Assembly (NCBI GenBank): GCA_964387685.1
Contig: CAYLXK010000011.1
Location: 110,945-174,944, forward strand
Direction of reading: 5' to 3'
DNA length: 64,000 bases
DNA from: Bryobacter sp964387685
GTDB lineage: Bacteria; Acidobacteriota; Terriglobia; Bryobacterales; Bryobacteraceae
Positions 16,728 to 25,799 of the stretch are shown one piece after another (position 1 is the stretch's first letter; the number at the start of each line of letters is the position of its first letter). The notes under the pieces were generated by a model. It had not been told where the DNA came from and made no database searches. It saw only the letters and a program-made list of their open reading frames with translations. Position numbers and translations under genes: made by a program.

Positions 16728-17123
16728 TTACCAAGACCCACCTTTGATAGGAGGATGCAATTCGCTGCCCCAAGGATACAGGTAAGTCCAACACCAGAGT
16801 CGGACTCCGTTTTCGTCGCGAGCGGTGCAGACGATGCGGCAGTATTCGTGGGGCTGGGGGTCGTCCGGGTGGCAGCCTTCGTAGCGATCCAGGGCTTCGA
16901 GCGTTGCGGGGTCGTCGGGGAGTTCCCACAATTCGCCGTGGACGACTTCGTCCGGCGCGGAGGCAGGCAACAGGGCGGGGTAGCCTCCGAGATCCACCAG
17001 CCGGCCGGGAAGAGACGCTGGCCCGGCCCACACGCTTTGGCCAGCCAGCCACTCGGCTTGCGGCGAACGCGATCTCTTAAGAGTGCCATAAACGAAAAGG
17101 TGGCGGATACTATCTGCCCTCAT
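16728..17123 (-). CDS. gamma-glutamylcyclotransferase-like protein (GGCT/AIG2 fold)
   Basis: A 131-residue protein with the substrate-binding YGTL motif at residues 12-15, GRLVDLGGYPAL, HGELWELP, and the catalytic Glu82 in LDRYEGC. GGCT enzymes turn gamma-glutamyl dipeptides into 5-oxoproline plus the free amino acid; many bacterial members are uncharacterised. The start ATG 17123 overlaps the stop of the response regulator gene by four bases (ATGA), so it is translated as part of the histidine kinase-regulator operon, an unusual partner. Confidence 0.87.
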   Translation of the reverse strand: MRADSIRHLFVYGTLKRSRSPQAEWLAGQSVWAGPASLPGRLVDLGGYPALLPASAPDEVVHGELWELPDDPATLEALDRYEGCHPDDPQPHEYCRIVCTARDENGVRLWCWTYLYPWGSELHPPIKGGSW

Positions 17124-18469
17124 TCGCCCTCCTCCGGCCCGTCCGCTAGTCCCATCTGGCTGAGGCGGTAGCGCAGCGCATTGCGGGTAATGCCCAAAAG
17201 CCGGGCGGCTTGGCTCTTGTTGCCGCTTGAACGGCGGAGGGCTTCCCGCAAGATCGATTGCTCGTACTCGTCGAGAGTCATGTTCGGCGGCAGGAACGCG
17301 GGATCGGCCGGCGCGCTTTTTGAGGGATTGAGGTCGATGCGAATATCGAGGGCGCGCAGTTCAGCGGCCGGGGCCAAAAGCAGGCTGCGCTCCATCACGT
17401 TTTCCAATTCGCGAACATTGCCGGGCCAGCGATGGGCGAGCAGTTTCTCATAGGCTTCGGCGCCGAGGGATTGGCCGGGTTGGCCATACTTTTCGAGAAA
17501 GTGTTTGGCCAGGGGGGCAATGTCTTCCGTGCGTTCCCGCAGGGGCGGGATGTTGATGGGAAGGACGTTGAGGCGATAGTAGAGGTCTTCGCGAAAGCGG
17601 CGCTGTTCCAGGGCGGCGCGCAAGTCCACGTTGGTCGCGGCAATGACCCGCACGTCGATCTGGCGGGTGCGGTTGCTACCTAGGCGTTCAAACTCCCGCT
17701 CTTGCAGAATGCGCAGGAGCTTCACTTGCACGTTCATGGGAACGTCGCCGATTTCGTCCAGAAAAACCGTGCCGCCGTCGGCCTGTTCAAACTTGCCGGG
17801 CTTGGCAATGGTGGCGCCCGTGAAGGCGCCTTTCTCGTAGCCAAAAAGTTCGCTTTCCATCAGGTTCTCCGGCAGTGCGGAGCAGTTGATTTTGACTAGG
17901 GGCATGGTGCGGCGGGGGGAGTGCCAATGAATGGCTCGGGCCACCATGTCTTTGCCTACGCCAGATTCGCCGCAGATGAGCAGAGTCGTGCGGCTGGGCG
18001 CGGCGCGTTCAATCAGGTGGAAAACCGCCTGCATGCCGGGGCTGCGGCCGATGAGGTTGTGGAACCGATAGCGGTCGTCGAGCTGTTCCTTCAACTGGCG
18101 ATTTTCGGCCTGGAGCCGGCGGACACTGGACGCCTTGGCGATAACGGCGGAAAGATGTTCGAGAGAAAATGGCTTCTGCAGGAAGTCCAGCGCGCCTTTT
18201 TTCATCGCCGCGACCGCCGTTTCCACGTTGCCATAGGCGGTCATGACAATGACAGGCACCTCGTGATTCACGGCGCGAATGTGGTCCAAAAGGCTGAGGC
18301 CGTCCATGCCAGGGAGCTTCAGATCGGTGAGGACCAGGTCTGCGTCGGCCGCGAGAGGAAGGGCGGCCTCGGCGGTGGCTACGGGAACGGCTTCATGGCC
18401 TTCGGCGGCCAAATGGAGTTCGACGACGCGTCGGAGTTTGTCTTCGTCTTCGATGACGAGGATGCGCAT
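17120..18469 (-). CDS. sigma-54-dependent response regulator, NtrC family
   Basis: A 449-residue regulator with a receiver domain (phosphoacceptor Asp49 in LTDLKLPGMDG), an AAA+ domain with Walker A GESGVGKD, the sigma-54 contact loop GAFTGA, DEIGDVP as Walker B, and a Fis-type helix-turn-helix at the C-terminus (NKSQAARLLGITRNALRYRL). It activates sigma-54 promoters when phosphorylated. It abuts the upstream kinase gene exactly (TAA then ATG) and overlaps the cyclotransferase gene by four bases. I found no convincing -24/-12 element nearby to name its target. Confidence 0.96.
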   Translation of the reverse strand: MRILVIEDEDKLRRVVELHLAAEGHEAVPVATAEAALPLAADADLVLTDLKLPGMDGLSLLDHIRAVNHEVPVIVMTAYGNVETAVAAMKKGALDFLQKPFSLEHLSAVIAKASSVRRLQAENRQLKEQLDDRYRFHNLIGRSPGMQAVFHLIERAAPSRTTLLICGESGVGKDMVARAIHWHSPRRTMPLVKINCSALPENLMESELFGYEKGAFTGATIAKPGKFEQADGGTVFLDEIGDVPMNVQVKLLRILQEREFERLGSNRTRQIDVRVIAATNVDLRAALEQRRFREDLYYRLNVLPINIPPLRERTEDIAPLAKHFLEKYGQPGQSLGAEAYEKLLAHRWPGNVRELENVMERSLLLAPAAELRALDIRIDLNPSKSAPADPAFLPPNMTLDEYEQSILREALRRSSGNKSQAARLLGITRNALRYRLSQMGLADGPEEGE

Positions 18470-19729
18470 TTACTCAGTGTCTCTTTTGAGGGGGAGCCAC
18501 ACGCGGAAGGTGGCGCCTTCGTCGATTTTGGATTCCACGAAAATGCGGCCACGGTGCTCATCCACAATTTTGGCGACGATGGCTAGGCCGAGACCGGTAC
18601 CTTCGCTTTTGGTGGTGAAAAAGGGGTTGAAGATGATCTGGCGGTTTTCTTCCGGAATCCCGGGGCCCCGGTCGGCGACGGCCAATTCGATGCCCTCCTC
18701 GGCGGGGCGGCTGGAAACCGTGACGGTGCCGTTGGCGGGGCTTGCCTCGATGGCGTTGGAGAGCAGGTTGGCCAACAGTTGCTCAATCCATTGGGCATCC
18801 AGGGGAACCAGGCCCAAATCGGGTGAGTCGTGGCGGTAAATCATGACCTGTTTCGAGGCGGCGCGAGCGGAGACCTGCTGCACCGCGCGGTCCAGAATTT
18901 CGCGGGGGTCCGCCAGGGAAATTTCCAAGCGAAAAGGCTTGGCGAAATCGAGGAAACGCTTGACCAATTCATTGGTGCGGTCGACCTCCGTCGAAATGTA
19001 ACTGGAGAGCTCTTGCGCGAGCGCGTCGGCGGGCGGAAGCCTCCGGGCGAGCATTTCCGCGCTGGTTCTGATGGTGCCCAAAGGATTACGCAGTTCATGA
19101 GCAAGGCCGGCCGAGAGCTGCCCGAGCGCCGCTAGACGCTCGCTGCGGCGCACTTCGTCTTGCGCGGCAAGGAGATTTCGATTAGCTTGCTTGAGCTCGA
19201 CGGCGAGGCTTTGGTAGCGATTCACGGCCTCGCGATTGGTGCGGGCAAGTTGGTAGGTGAGGAAGGACGCCAGGTAAAGAAAAAGGATGCGGAAGCTGAT
19301 TTCCTGCTGTTGATCGAGGGGCACGCGAAACTGTTCGAAATCGAGGAACAGCAGGAAGGAGAGATAGCTGGCAGCAGCGGCGGTGGTGATGAGAAAGGCG
19401 GCAAATCCCCGGAAAAGGGTCGCGGCGGCGACCACGGGCAGCAGCAGGATCAGATAGTAGCTCGACGTGATTCCGCCGGTCACGCCAATCAAGAGGTAGG
19501 CCAGCAGCAGGCGTGCCAATACGCTGAGCAGGCGTCCCGCCGGGGTTTCCCGAAACACACGCAGGCGAGGCTCCAGAAGCTCGAACGAGGCGGCGGCGGC
19601 CAGGAGTTGGACCTCGGCGGCATTTACGATTGGCGAAGAATAGTGGAGCGCTAGAAACAGCAGCACCCAAAGCGCATCGCGGAGCTCGGGCTTCCACGAA
19701 GAACTCGAGTCCGGGGATTCACGTTGCAA
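18470..19729 (-). CDS. membrane sensor histidine kinase (NtrB-like partner)
   Basis: A 419-residue kinase. The N-terminal ~165 residues form several membrane segments with short loops and no obvious periplasmic sensor domain; a helical linker follows, then the HisKA domain with phosphoacceptor His211 in GLAHELRNPLGTIRTS, and the ATPase domain with N box LLSNAIEA, DRGPGIPEE, FFTTKSEGTGLGL and a G2 box. It should phosphorylate the adjacent sigma-54 regulator. The membrane-embedded sensor suggests it reads an envelope or lipid-phase signal, or works through a partner. Confidence 0.94.
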   Translation of the reverse strand: MQRESPDSSSSWKPELRDALWVLLFLALHYSSPIVNAAEVQLLAAAASFELLEPRLRVFRETPAGRLLSVLARLLLAYLLIGVTGGITSSYYLILLLPVVAAATLFRGFAAFLITTAAAASYLSFLLFLDFEQFRVPLDQQQEISFRILFLYLASFLTYQLARTNREAVNRYQSLAVELKQANRNLLAAQDEVRRSERLAALGQLSAGLAHELRNPLGTIRTSAEMLARRLPPADALAQELSSYISTEVDRTNELVKRFLDFAKPFRLEISLADPREILDRAVQQVSARAASKQVMIYRHDSPDLGLVPLDAQWIEQLLANLLSNAIEASPANGTVTVSSRPAEEGIELAVADRGPGIPEENRQIIFNPFFTTKSEGTGLGLAIVAKIVDEHRGRIFVESKIDEGATFRVWLPLKRDTE

Positions 19730-19812
19730 GCTAAATTCATTGTGCCTTGCCCGTCAAGACTTTAGCGGCATGGGTCCCCGGAATCGGCACGGGGGCGGGG
19801 GTAGCGCTACCG

Positions 19813-20370
19813 ATGCTGAGGCGTATGAAGGCATTCGAAGATTCCCGGGACTTGGCGGTCCTAGAAGATTCCTTTGCGCCCTTAGCGGTGCGGCTCTTGA
19901 CGGCATGTGCGGCGCGCGGCGCGAAAATGACGCCATTTTTTACGCTGCGCGGGCCCGGCGTGCAAGCGAAGTTGTGGTGCCAAAGCCGGAGCGCCGAGCA
20001 GATCGAGCGGCAAGCCGAAAAGCTCCGGGCGGCGGGCGCCCCGTGGCTAGCCGGCATGTTGCGGCGGGACTTTGCCGCGGCGGGCCCGCCGGTGACGAAC
20101 GCGCTACCTGGCCTGTCCTGGCACCAGTGGGGCGAAGCCATCGATTGTTTTCCCATGGGCGCAAACGGGCAGGCGATCTGGAACCCGAAGCACGCGTCCT
20201 ATCGGGTCTATGCCGGTGAAGCCAAGAAGCTGGGACTGGAAGCGGGCGGCTTTTGGAAGAGGTTTCCGGACGCCGTACATGTGCAGTTGCGAAGCGCTGC
20301 TTCTCCGCTGGCGGCGGGCTTTACCTGGCCGCAAATTGAGGCCGCCATGCGGCGGCGCTTTCCGGATTAG
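19813..20370 (+). CDS. M15-type zinc peptidase, possible peptidoglycan L,D- or D,D-endopeptidase
   Basis: The M15 zinc motifs are recognisable: SWHQWGEAID (family pattern SxHxxGxAxD) and DAVHVQL near the C-terminus (family pattern (E/D)xxH). Related enzymes are VanY-like carboxypeptidases and phage L-alanyl-D-glutamate endopeptidases acting on cell-wall peptides. The frame is open from TTG 19747, but that start would leave only 17 bp to the divergent kinase gene, so ATG 19813 or 19825 is preferred. No signal peptide is evident with these starts, so how it would reach peptidoglycan is unclear. It converges on the AAA+ gene, stops interleaved at 20367-20370. Confidence 0.8.
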   Translation: MLRRMKAFEDSRDLAVLEDSFAPLAVRLLTACAARGAKMTPFFTLRGPGVQAKLWCQSRSAEQIERQAEKLRAAGAPWLAGMLRRDFAAAGPPVTNALPGLSWHQWGEAIDCFPMGANGQAIWNPKHASYRVYAGEAKKLGLEAGGFWKRFPDAVHVQLRSAASPLAAGFTWPQIEAAMRRRFPD

Positions 20371-21860
20371 TCTTCGAAGTGGTTGACGGTCGTGAAGCAG
20401 CTTTGGAAGGCGTGATCGAGCACTTCCTCCGTAAGCACCCATTCGCGGCGCTCAAAGCGGATGATGTCCACCGCGTGCATAAGTACATCGCGCGGGTGGC
20501 AACGGCGCATTTTCTTCTTGCCGCCCCGATAGTACTTGGTCAGGAATCGGCCGATCAGATTGGGGCTGCAGGGTAATTCGGTCTTCTTGCAGTATTGCTC
20601 AAAGATTTCGGCAAACTCCGCTTCCCCGGGACTCTTCAAGAACATCTTGTACTGAATCCGGCGCAAGAAGGCCTCGTCGCCGAGTTGGTCCGGATTGAGG
20701 TTTGTCGAAAAAACGAGAAAGCATTCGAAGGGGACCGTGATTTTGCCACCCTGCTGGAAGTTAAGATAGTCGATTTTACGCTCCATCGGAACGATCCAGC
20801 GGTTGAGCACTTCAGCCGGGGAGACTTGCTGGCGGCCAAAGTCGTCAATGAGATAGATGCCATTGTTGGCCTTCAATTGGAAGGGGGCGTCGTAGACCTT
20901 GGAGGAGCTGTTGAAGCTCAGGTCGAGATTGGTGAGCGTAAGTTCGCCGCCGGTGGTGATGAAGGGGCGTTTGGAACGGAAGTAGCGTTTATCGTAGGTG
21001 TATTCGCTGTCCACCGCGGAGGCCAGGACAGTGAGGCTCTCCGCAGGCTGATCGAGAGGTTGATGGTAGACGGGGTCGTAGATCTGGATGATCTGCCCCT
21101 GGCACTCGATGGCGTAGGGGATGTAGATGGGCGTCGTGGCAATGTTGAAGAGCGCCTCGGCCAGGAAGGTTTTGCCGTTGCCGGGCTGTCCATAGATCAG
21201 AAAGCTCTTGCCGGAATTCACCGCTGGGCCGATCTGGTTGAGGATGTCTTCGCTGATGACCATGTGCCGATAGGCGGCGTCCAGCGCTTCTTTAGTGAGC
21301 CAGCCCGGGGCCAGCTTTTGCAGGCGGACGAGTTCCGTATACTCAGCCAAACTAACCGGCGCGGTTCCCGCGTAGGTATTGACTTCGAGGTATTGCTGCG
21401 CCAGTTTACGCCCAGCCTCGCTGAGCGCGAATACGCTCGAGATGTTGCCCATGCCCATGGAGCGCTTGGCGGAGATAATGTGGTTCCGCTTCAAGGTATC
21501 CATCAACTGTTCAATCACGCTGTACTTGAGGCCCAGGCTCATGGCGATCTCGCGCCCCATGGCTTCGCCCTTGAAGTACAACTGCTTGACGATCAACTGC
21601 TCGATCGTGGCCTCCGTGATGCCGCTCTCAGAAATCGTCTCGGGCGGGGCGGGTGTGGGCAAGCCGTCGTTTTTTGGGCCGGGCTGCGTACCCACTGGAA
21701 TGACGAAGGCGGAGGAATCGGTCGGGGCAGACTCCAGGCCGAAATTATCCGCACCAAAATTCTCCGCTGGCTGGGGTTCGGCTAGCGCACTTTCCGCCAT
21801 CTGACGGGAACGATCGGGGGAGGTGGGCAAAAAGGTATAAGACTGAGTATCTTCGTTCAT
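20367..21860 (-). CDS. AAA+ ATPase with N-terminal winged-helix domain
   Basis: A 497-residue protein of unknown job. Residues 1-75 are low-complexity and probably disordered; 80-160 look like a winged helix (VIEQLMDTLKRNHIISAKR); 200-450 form an AAA+ module with Walker A GQPGNGKT (224-231) and Walker B YLIDDFGRQ (Asp339, Asp340). The segment after Walker B (AEVLNRWIVPMERKIDY) and LVFSTNLNPDQLGDEAFLRR resemble regulatory ATPases rather than transporters. Start ATG 21860 is chosen because the longer frame would run into the divergent Gdh3 gene. A DNA- or protein-remodelling role is inference. Confidence 0.82.
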   Translation of the reverse strand: MNEDTQSYTFLPTSPDRSRQMAESALAEPQPAENFGADNFGLESAPTDSSAFVIPVGTQPGPKNDGLPTPAPPETISESGITEATIEQLIVKQLYFKGEAMGREIAMSLGLKYSVIEQLMDTLKRNHIISAKRSMGMGNISSVFALSEAGRKLAQQYLEVNTYAGTAPVSLAEYTELVRLQKLAPGWLTKEALDAAYRHMVISEDILNQIGPAVNSGKSFLIYGQPGNGKTFLAEALFNIATTPIYIPYAIECQGQIIQIYDPVYHQPLDQPAESLTVLASAVDSEYTYDKRYFRSKRPFITTGGELTLTNLDLSFNSSSKVYDAPFQLKANNGIYLIDDFGRQQVSPAEVLNRWIVPMERKIDYLNFQQGGKITVPFECFLVFSTNLNPDQLGDEAFLRRIQYKMFLKSPGEAEFAEIFEQYCKKTELPCSPNLIGRFLTKYYRGGKKKMRRCHPRDVLMHAVDIIRFERREWVLTEEVLDHAFQSCFTTVNHFED

Positions 21861-21949
21861 CAGGTGACTTCCGCTAACGATCTCGTATCGGCAACTTCCA
21901 GAAAATACCTTAGAAGGAATCCTGACGAAATGGGAGATATGCTCGAACA

Positions 21950-22495
21950 ATGCGGTACATTTCCAGGCGGACGGCGTTGAGTCTCGCAGCGGGGCTTTGG
22001 GCCCAAGCGCAGGAGCAAGCGCATCGGCACGAAGCGGCCAGAGGCGCGGGGCTTGCTCATCGCTTTGGCTTCTTTTCACCTTCCGAAATTGAGGTGCTGC
22101 GGCGCTTTGCCGCCGTTTTGATTCCAGCTAGCGGTCGAAGCGGCGGGGCCGCCTCGGCCAAAGTGGAAGAATACATCGACACGGTGCTCCAGGCGGCGGC
22201 GCCGTCTCTGCAACGGACGTGGCGGCGCGGGCTCGCCAAATGGAGCCGGGCGCAAAAGCCCGAAGCCGTTTTCGATGCCGCCATCCTTAATGAATTCGCG
22301 CCGAAAAGCGTCGAGGATCAGTTTTTCGTGCTGTTCAAGTCGGCCCTAACGGCTGGCTTCTACACCTCTCAGGAAGGCATCGAAAAAGAACTGGGTTACC
22401 AGGGATTGGGATTCCTGCGGGACTTTCGCGGTTGGGATGGCGAAGAATTCAAAACACCGGCGGACTATCAACCCCGCTTACGGGCAAGGGGCTAA
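21950..22495 (+). CDS. gluconate 2-dehydrogenase subunit 3-like protein
   Basis: A 181-residue small subunit of the Gdh3 family that accompanies GMC dehydrogenases. The N-terminus has a twin-arginine-type leader (SRRTALSLAAGLWAQAQ), and the mature part shows the family pattern FSPSEIEVLRRFAAVLIP. These subunits are exported by Tat and are thought to carry their leaderless flavoprotein partner along. Its stop lies two bases before the start of the GMC gene, so the two are co-translated. The 89 bp upstream, shared with the AAA+ gene, must hold promoters for both directions. Confidence 0.88.
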   Translation: MRYISRRTALSLAAGLWAQAQEQAHRHEAARGAGLAHRFGFFSPSEIEVLRRFAAVLIPASGRSGGAASAKVEEYIDTVLQAAAPSLQRTWRRGLAKWSRAQKPEAVFDAAILNEFAPKSVEDQFFVLFKSALTAGFYTSQEGIEKELGYQGLGFLRDFRGWDGEEFKTPADYQPRLRARG

Positions 22496-22497
22496 AT

Positions 22498-24129
22498 ATG
22501 CAAAAGAAGATCTACGACGTTTGCATCATCGGCTCGGGCGCCTCCGGCGGTATGACCGCCAACGTATTGACCAAGGCCGGCCTTGATTGCGTCATGCTCG
22601 AAGCGGGTGCGATGCGGAGTCCTGCACAATTCCCCCTACATCGCCTGCGGCGATGGGATCTGCCCCAGCGAGGATTGCGCGGGGACTATTTTCAAGAATG
22701 GCTGACGGCGACCGATTTCCTGGCCGACAACAAAAAGGAACCGTATTCGGTCGCGGGCCCCGATCACTTTGCGTGGTGGCGGATGCGCGCGGTTGGGGGC
22801 AAGAGCCTTTTCTGGGCGGGCGTGACGCCGCGCTTCGGCCCCAACGAGTTTCAGCCGGTGGACGATTTCGATACCCGCTGGCCATTGCAGTACGAAGAAG
22901 TTGCGCCCTTTTACGATCGCGTCGAGGAACTGATCGGCGTTAGCTCGACAGGCGAAGCCGTCGGCGGCTTTCCCTTAAACAAGGGCCTGGCACCGTTCCG
23001 GCCGAAGCCCGCGGAGGTGGAACTGACCAAGGCATGCGAGAGCCTGGGCCGCGGCTTAAAGGTGCTTCCTATCCCAAAGGCGATCCTTAGCCAGGACCAC
23101 CGCGGCCGCCCCGCCTGTCATTACTGCGGCCCGTGTTGGCAGGGCTGCGATTCCGGCTCGAAGTTCGATTCATTACGGGTCTTTGTGCTCGCGGCGCGCA
23201 ACACGGGTCGCTTGAATCTCATTACTAATGCCCGCGTGCGGTCGCTGGAGATGGGCGGCGAGGGCAAAATACAAAAGGCGGTGTACTTCGACACCGAAAA
23301 GCGGACCTGGCAGGAAATCCAAGCCAAGGCCTTTGTGCTCTGCGCGGGGGCGATCGAAAGCTCGCATATCCTGCTCAATTCGAAGATCGCCAATTCGAGC
23401 GGCCTCGTCGGGCGCTACCTGAGCGAACATCTTTATGCGGCTGTCGGCGGGTACCTTCCGCAATTAATGGGGCGCGCCGTGAAGAACGAAGACGGCAATG
23501 GGGCGCATGTGTTTATCCCGGACCTAACCCCCAACTGGCGGGGCAACAAGTTCATTCGCGGCTATCAGATCTTTCCAACCGGCGGCACGGGAGAGTTCAC
23601 GCTGGTGGGCAATAACCTGCCCGGTTACGGGCGGGACTGGATGGACGCCGTTCGCCGCTACTACACGGCGGGCGTGAGCGTCTTGTTTCAGGGCGAGGTG
23701 CTGCCCTATAAGGACAACCGTATTGAAATCGACCCGAGCCTGAAAGACGACGCGGGGATCCCGGCGGCCCGCTTTGTCTATGCCTGGCACGAAAATGAGC
23801 GGGCGATGTTTAACGACATGATCGAAGTGGGCAACGAGATTCTGCATAAAGCGGGCGCCGAGATGCTGCCGAACAAGAATCCGAAGCCCATGGAATACGG
23901 CCACTCGATCCACTATGTGGGAACGGCGCGCATGGGTAACGACCCCAAGACCAGCGTCACGAACAAGTGGAACCAATCGCACGACGTGCCCAATCTGTTT
24001 GTGAACGACGGTGCGCCTTTTGTGACGGCCGGCAATCAGAATCCCACGCTTACGATACTCGCCCTAGCGCTACGCTCCTCCGAGCGGATGGTGGAACTGA
24101 TGAAGCGCGGGCAGTGGAAGTCCGCTTAG
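22498..24129 (+). CDS. GMC-family FAD-dependent oxidoreductase, large dehydrogenase subunit
   Basis: A 543-residue flavoprotein: FAD-binding IIGSGASGG at residues 10-18 with downstream VMLEAG, and a GMC C-terminal domain with HSIHYVGTARMG (probable catalytic His region) and DGAPFVTAGNQNPTLTI. A Cys cluster CHYCGPCWQGC in the middle is of interest because related sugar dehydrogenases can carry extra redox centres. It lacks its own export signal and probably leaves the cytoplasm with the Tat-targeted Gdh3-like partner just upstream. The substrate, a sugar or alcohol, is not determinable. No cytochrome c subunit follows; the gene converges on a glycosyltransferase with interleaved stops (24126-24129). 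Confidence 0.92.
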   Translation: MQKKIYDVCIIGSGASGGMTANVLTKAGLDCVMLEAGAMRSPAQFPLHRLRRWDLPQRGLRGDYFQEWLTATDFLADNKKEPYSVAGPDHFAWWRMRAVGGKSLFWAGVTPRFGPNEFQPVDDFDTRWPLQYEEVAPFYDRVEELIGVSSTGEAVGGFPLNKGLAPFRPKPAEVELTKACESLGRGLKVLPIPKAILSQDHRGRPACHYCGPCWQGCDSGSKFDSLRVFVLAARNTGRLNLITNARVRSLEMGGEGKIQKAVYFDTEKRTWQEIQAKAFVLCAGAIESSHILLNSKIANSSGLVGRYLSEHLYAAVGGYLPQLMGRAVKNEDGNGAHVFIPDLTPNWRGNKFIRGYQIFPTGGTGEFTLVGNNLPGYGRDWMDAVRRYYTAGVSVLFQGEVLPYKDNRIEIDPSLKDDAGIPAARFVYAWHENERAMFNDMIEVGNEILHKAGAEMLPNKNPKPMEYGHSIHYVGTARMGNDPKTSVTNKWNQSHDVPNLFVNDGAPFVTAGNQNPTLTILALALRSSERMVELMKRGQWKSA

Positions 24130-25763
24130 AAGGGCGGGCAAGATTCGAGGCGCGGCGGCGTGGGGTCCGCATGCAGGATCCAACAGGCACGGTCCGCGAA
24201 GCGGCGGCGGACGGCGAGATTGGCTTCGGGTGTGTAGTACCTGGCCCAGACAATGCCTTGCTCGCTGAGCTCGGCGCCGTTATAGACCCATTCGACCAAG
24301 GGATCGTGGCCGGGCAGGTAGCGGACCAAAACTAAGTGCCTCCCCGGCCGGGCTTCGAGCTCCGCTGTCATTTTGGACTTGCGCGCCGCGACGGTCTGCG
24401 GCTGATAGTGGTAGCCGTACGATGGGTAATCCAGGCCGGGAACCGCCACCGTGATCAGGCGGGAATCTTTGTAACCGCGCAGCAGGTTGTAGGTGGCATA
24501 GGCGGTGCCAAAAGCGCTGGCTAGACAAAAGCCGAGGACTAAGGCCGGCCCCAGCCTCCACGCAACCACTTGGCGCAGGCCCAAGGCCAGCAGCACCGCG
24601 AAGATACCGTAGAAGGGCGCGACGTAGTGCGGCAGTACCAGGAAGGAAAGCGCGCTACCCAACCAAGCGAGCCCCAGCGTCGCCAATAACCAGCGCTGCT
24701 TACTCTGCCAGGCAGCTGCGGCACCCAGCATGCCGACCAGGCCTATAATCTCCGGACGGAAGGGAAAGAAGTAGGCAAAGGCGTTGAAGCCAAGGCGTTG
24801 GCCGGTGGTCCAAAAGTCTCGGAAAAGCCACTCGAAGAGGCTGCGCATTTCCGGGTGGCGATACTCGATGTCCTTGGGGGACTGCCAAAGGAACATCGGG
24901 CGCATCATGTATTCCTTCAAATAGGCGACATAAGGATGCAGTAGGGGCTGGCCCGTCGTTTGGTAGTTGTAGAAGAGCCAGAGGGCGGCCACAACGGCTA
25001 CCGAGGCCGCCGCAGCCAGCCACACGCGCAGCGGCACTCGGGCCAAGCACAGCGCAAGGCCGATTCCAACTCCCAAGCCAACCCCTTCGTAGGGGCGAAT
25101 AAAGGCCAATGCCGAACACGCAAACCCCAGCGCGATCGCCAGCGGCCAAGCCCCGCCCCGCAACAGGCGACCCATCGCTCCCACAGCCAACGTGCCAAAG
25201 AGCGCCGCGCCCGATCCGCCCCAATAGGCATGCGTCCAATAAGTACTTAAGATTCCGCTTCCGATCAGGAACGCCGCGCCTACGGCCAAGGGGAATTCCA
25301 CCCACGCGAGTAAACACCAGACCAGCGCGGCCGCGAGCGCCATGTTCACAAAATAGATTCCCCAGTACGGCTGCCCCGTCACGACCTGGCCAAGCGCCAG
25401 AATGGCACTGGTGCCCGGCGGATATGCCGTGCCATAGCTCGGCTGGTGTTGTACGTAGAAGGTCTCGAAGCTCTGCCACTCAGGAAGGGGCGGGTTCGTC
25501 CAGCGCCCATGCGCGAAAGTGTCGGCCCCCAGCAGATAGCTGAACTCATCGTGCACATCCGGAATGGGTGGACCCAAGAGCGCAACCGGCAACGCACCGA
25601 TGGCGGCAAAGGCAAGCAGCCAGGTAAACACTAGGAGCCACCGATGGGCCCCAACGAAAGCTCCAACCGCCTTAAAATGCCGTTCGCGCAAGCCCAAGGC
25701 CCAACAGCCGAGCACCGGCGCGACCAAGACGAAGCAGTAGACGACGATGATTTTGACGCGCAC
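24126..25763 (-). CDS. multi-pass membrane protein, GT-C glycosyltransferase-like
   Basis: A 545-residue membrane protein with about ten to twelve hydrophobic segments. The first periplasmic loop carries VHDEFSYLLGADTFAHGRW followed by a YPPGTSAIL stretch, an acidic-motif layout typical of GT-C glycosyltransferases using lipid-linked sugars. The last ~90 residues are soluble (RPGRHLVLVRYLPGHDPLVEWVYNGAE). Start is GTG 25763. It stands back to back with a GT2 gene, 36 bp apart, which suggests a shared role in making or using a polyprenyl-phosphate sugar; this is inference. Confidence 0.78.
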   Translation of the reverse strand: MRVKIIVVYCFVLVAPVLGCWALGLRERHFKAVGAFVGAHRWLLVFTWLLAFAAIGALPVALLGPPIPDVHDEFSYLLGADTFAHGRWTNPPLPEWQSFETFYVQHQPSYGTAYPPGTSAILALGQVVTGQPYWGIYFVNMALAAALVWCLLAWVEFPLAVGAAFLIGSGILSTYWTHAYWGGSGAALFGTLAVGAMGRLLRGGAWPLAIALGFACSALAFIRPYEGVGLGVGIGLALCLARVPLRVWLAAAASVAVVAALWLFYNYQTTGQPLLHPYVAYLKEYMMRPMFLWQSPKDIEYRHPEMRSLFEWLFRDFWTTGQRLGFNAFAYFFPFRPEIIGLVGMLGAAAAWQSKQRWLLATLGLAWLGSALSFLVLPHYVAPFYGIFAVLLALGLRQVVAWRLGPALVLGFCLASAFGTAYATYNLLRGYKDSRLITVAVPGLDYPSYGYHYQPQTVAARKSKMTAELEARPGRHLVLVRYLPGHDPLVEWVYNGAELSEQGIVWARYYTPEANLAVRRRFADRACWILHADPTPPRLESCPPF

Positions 25764-25799
25764 CGTGTTAATCCTTCAGGATAAGGTTCTTGCGCCATC

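Noticed and set aside
16707..19812. Sigma-54 (-24/-12) promoter for the genes around the NtrC-like regulator.
   Set aside because: No TGGCAC-N5-TTGC element was found in the short intergenic stretches there.
25764..25799. A partly palindromic stretch between the two glycosyltransferase genes, examined as a possible dif site near the GC-skew switch.
   Set aside because: It matches the XerC/XerD arms of known dif sites poorly. No other intergenic stretch at 19-28 kb was convincing either.
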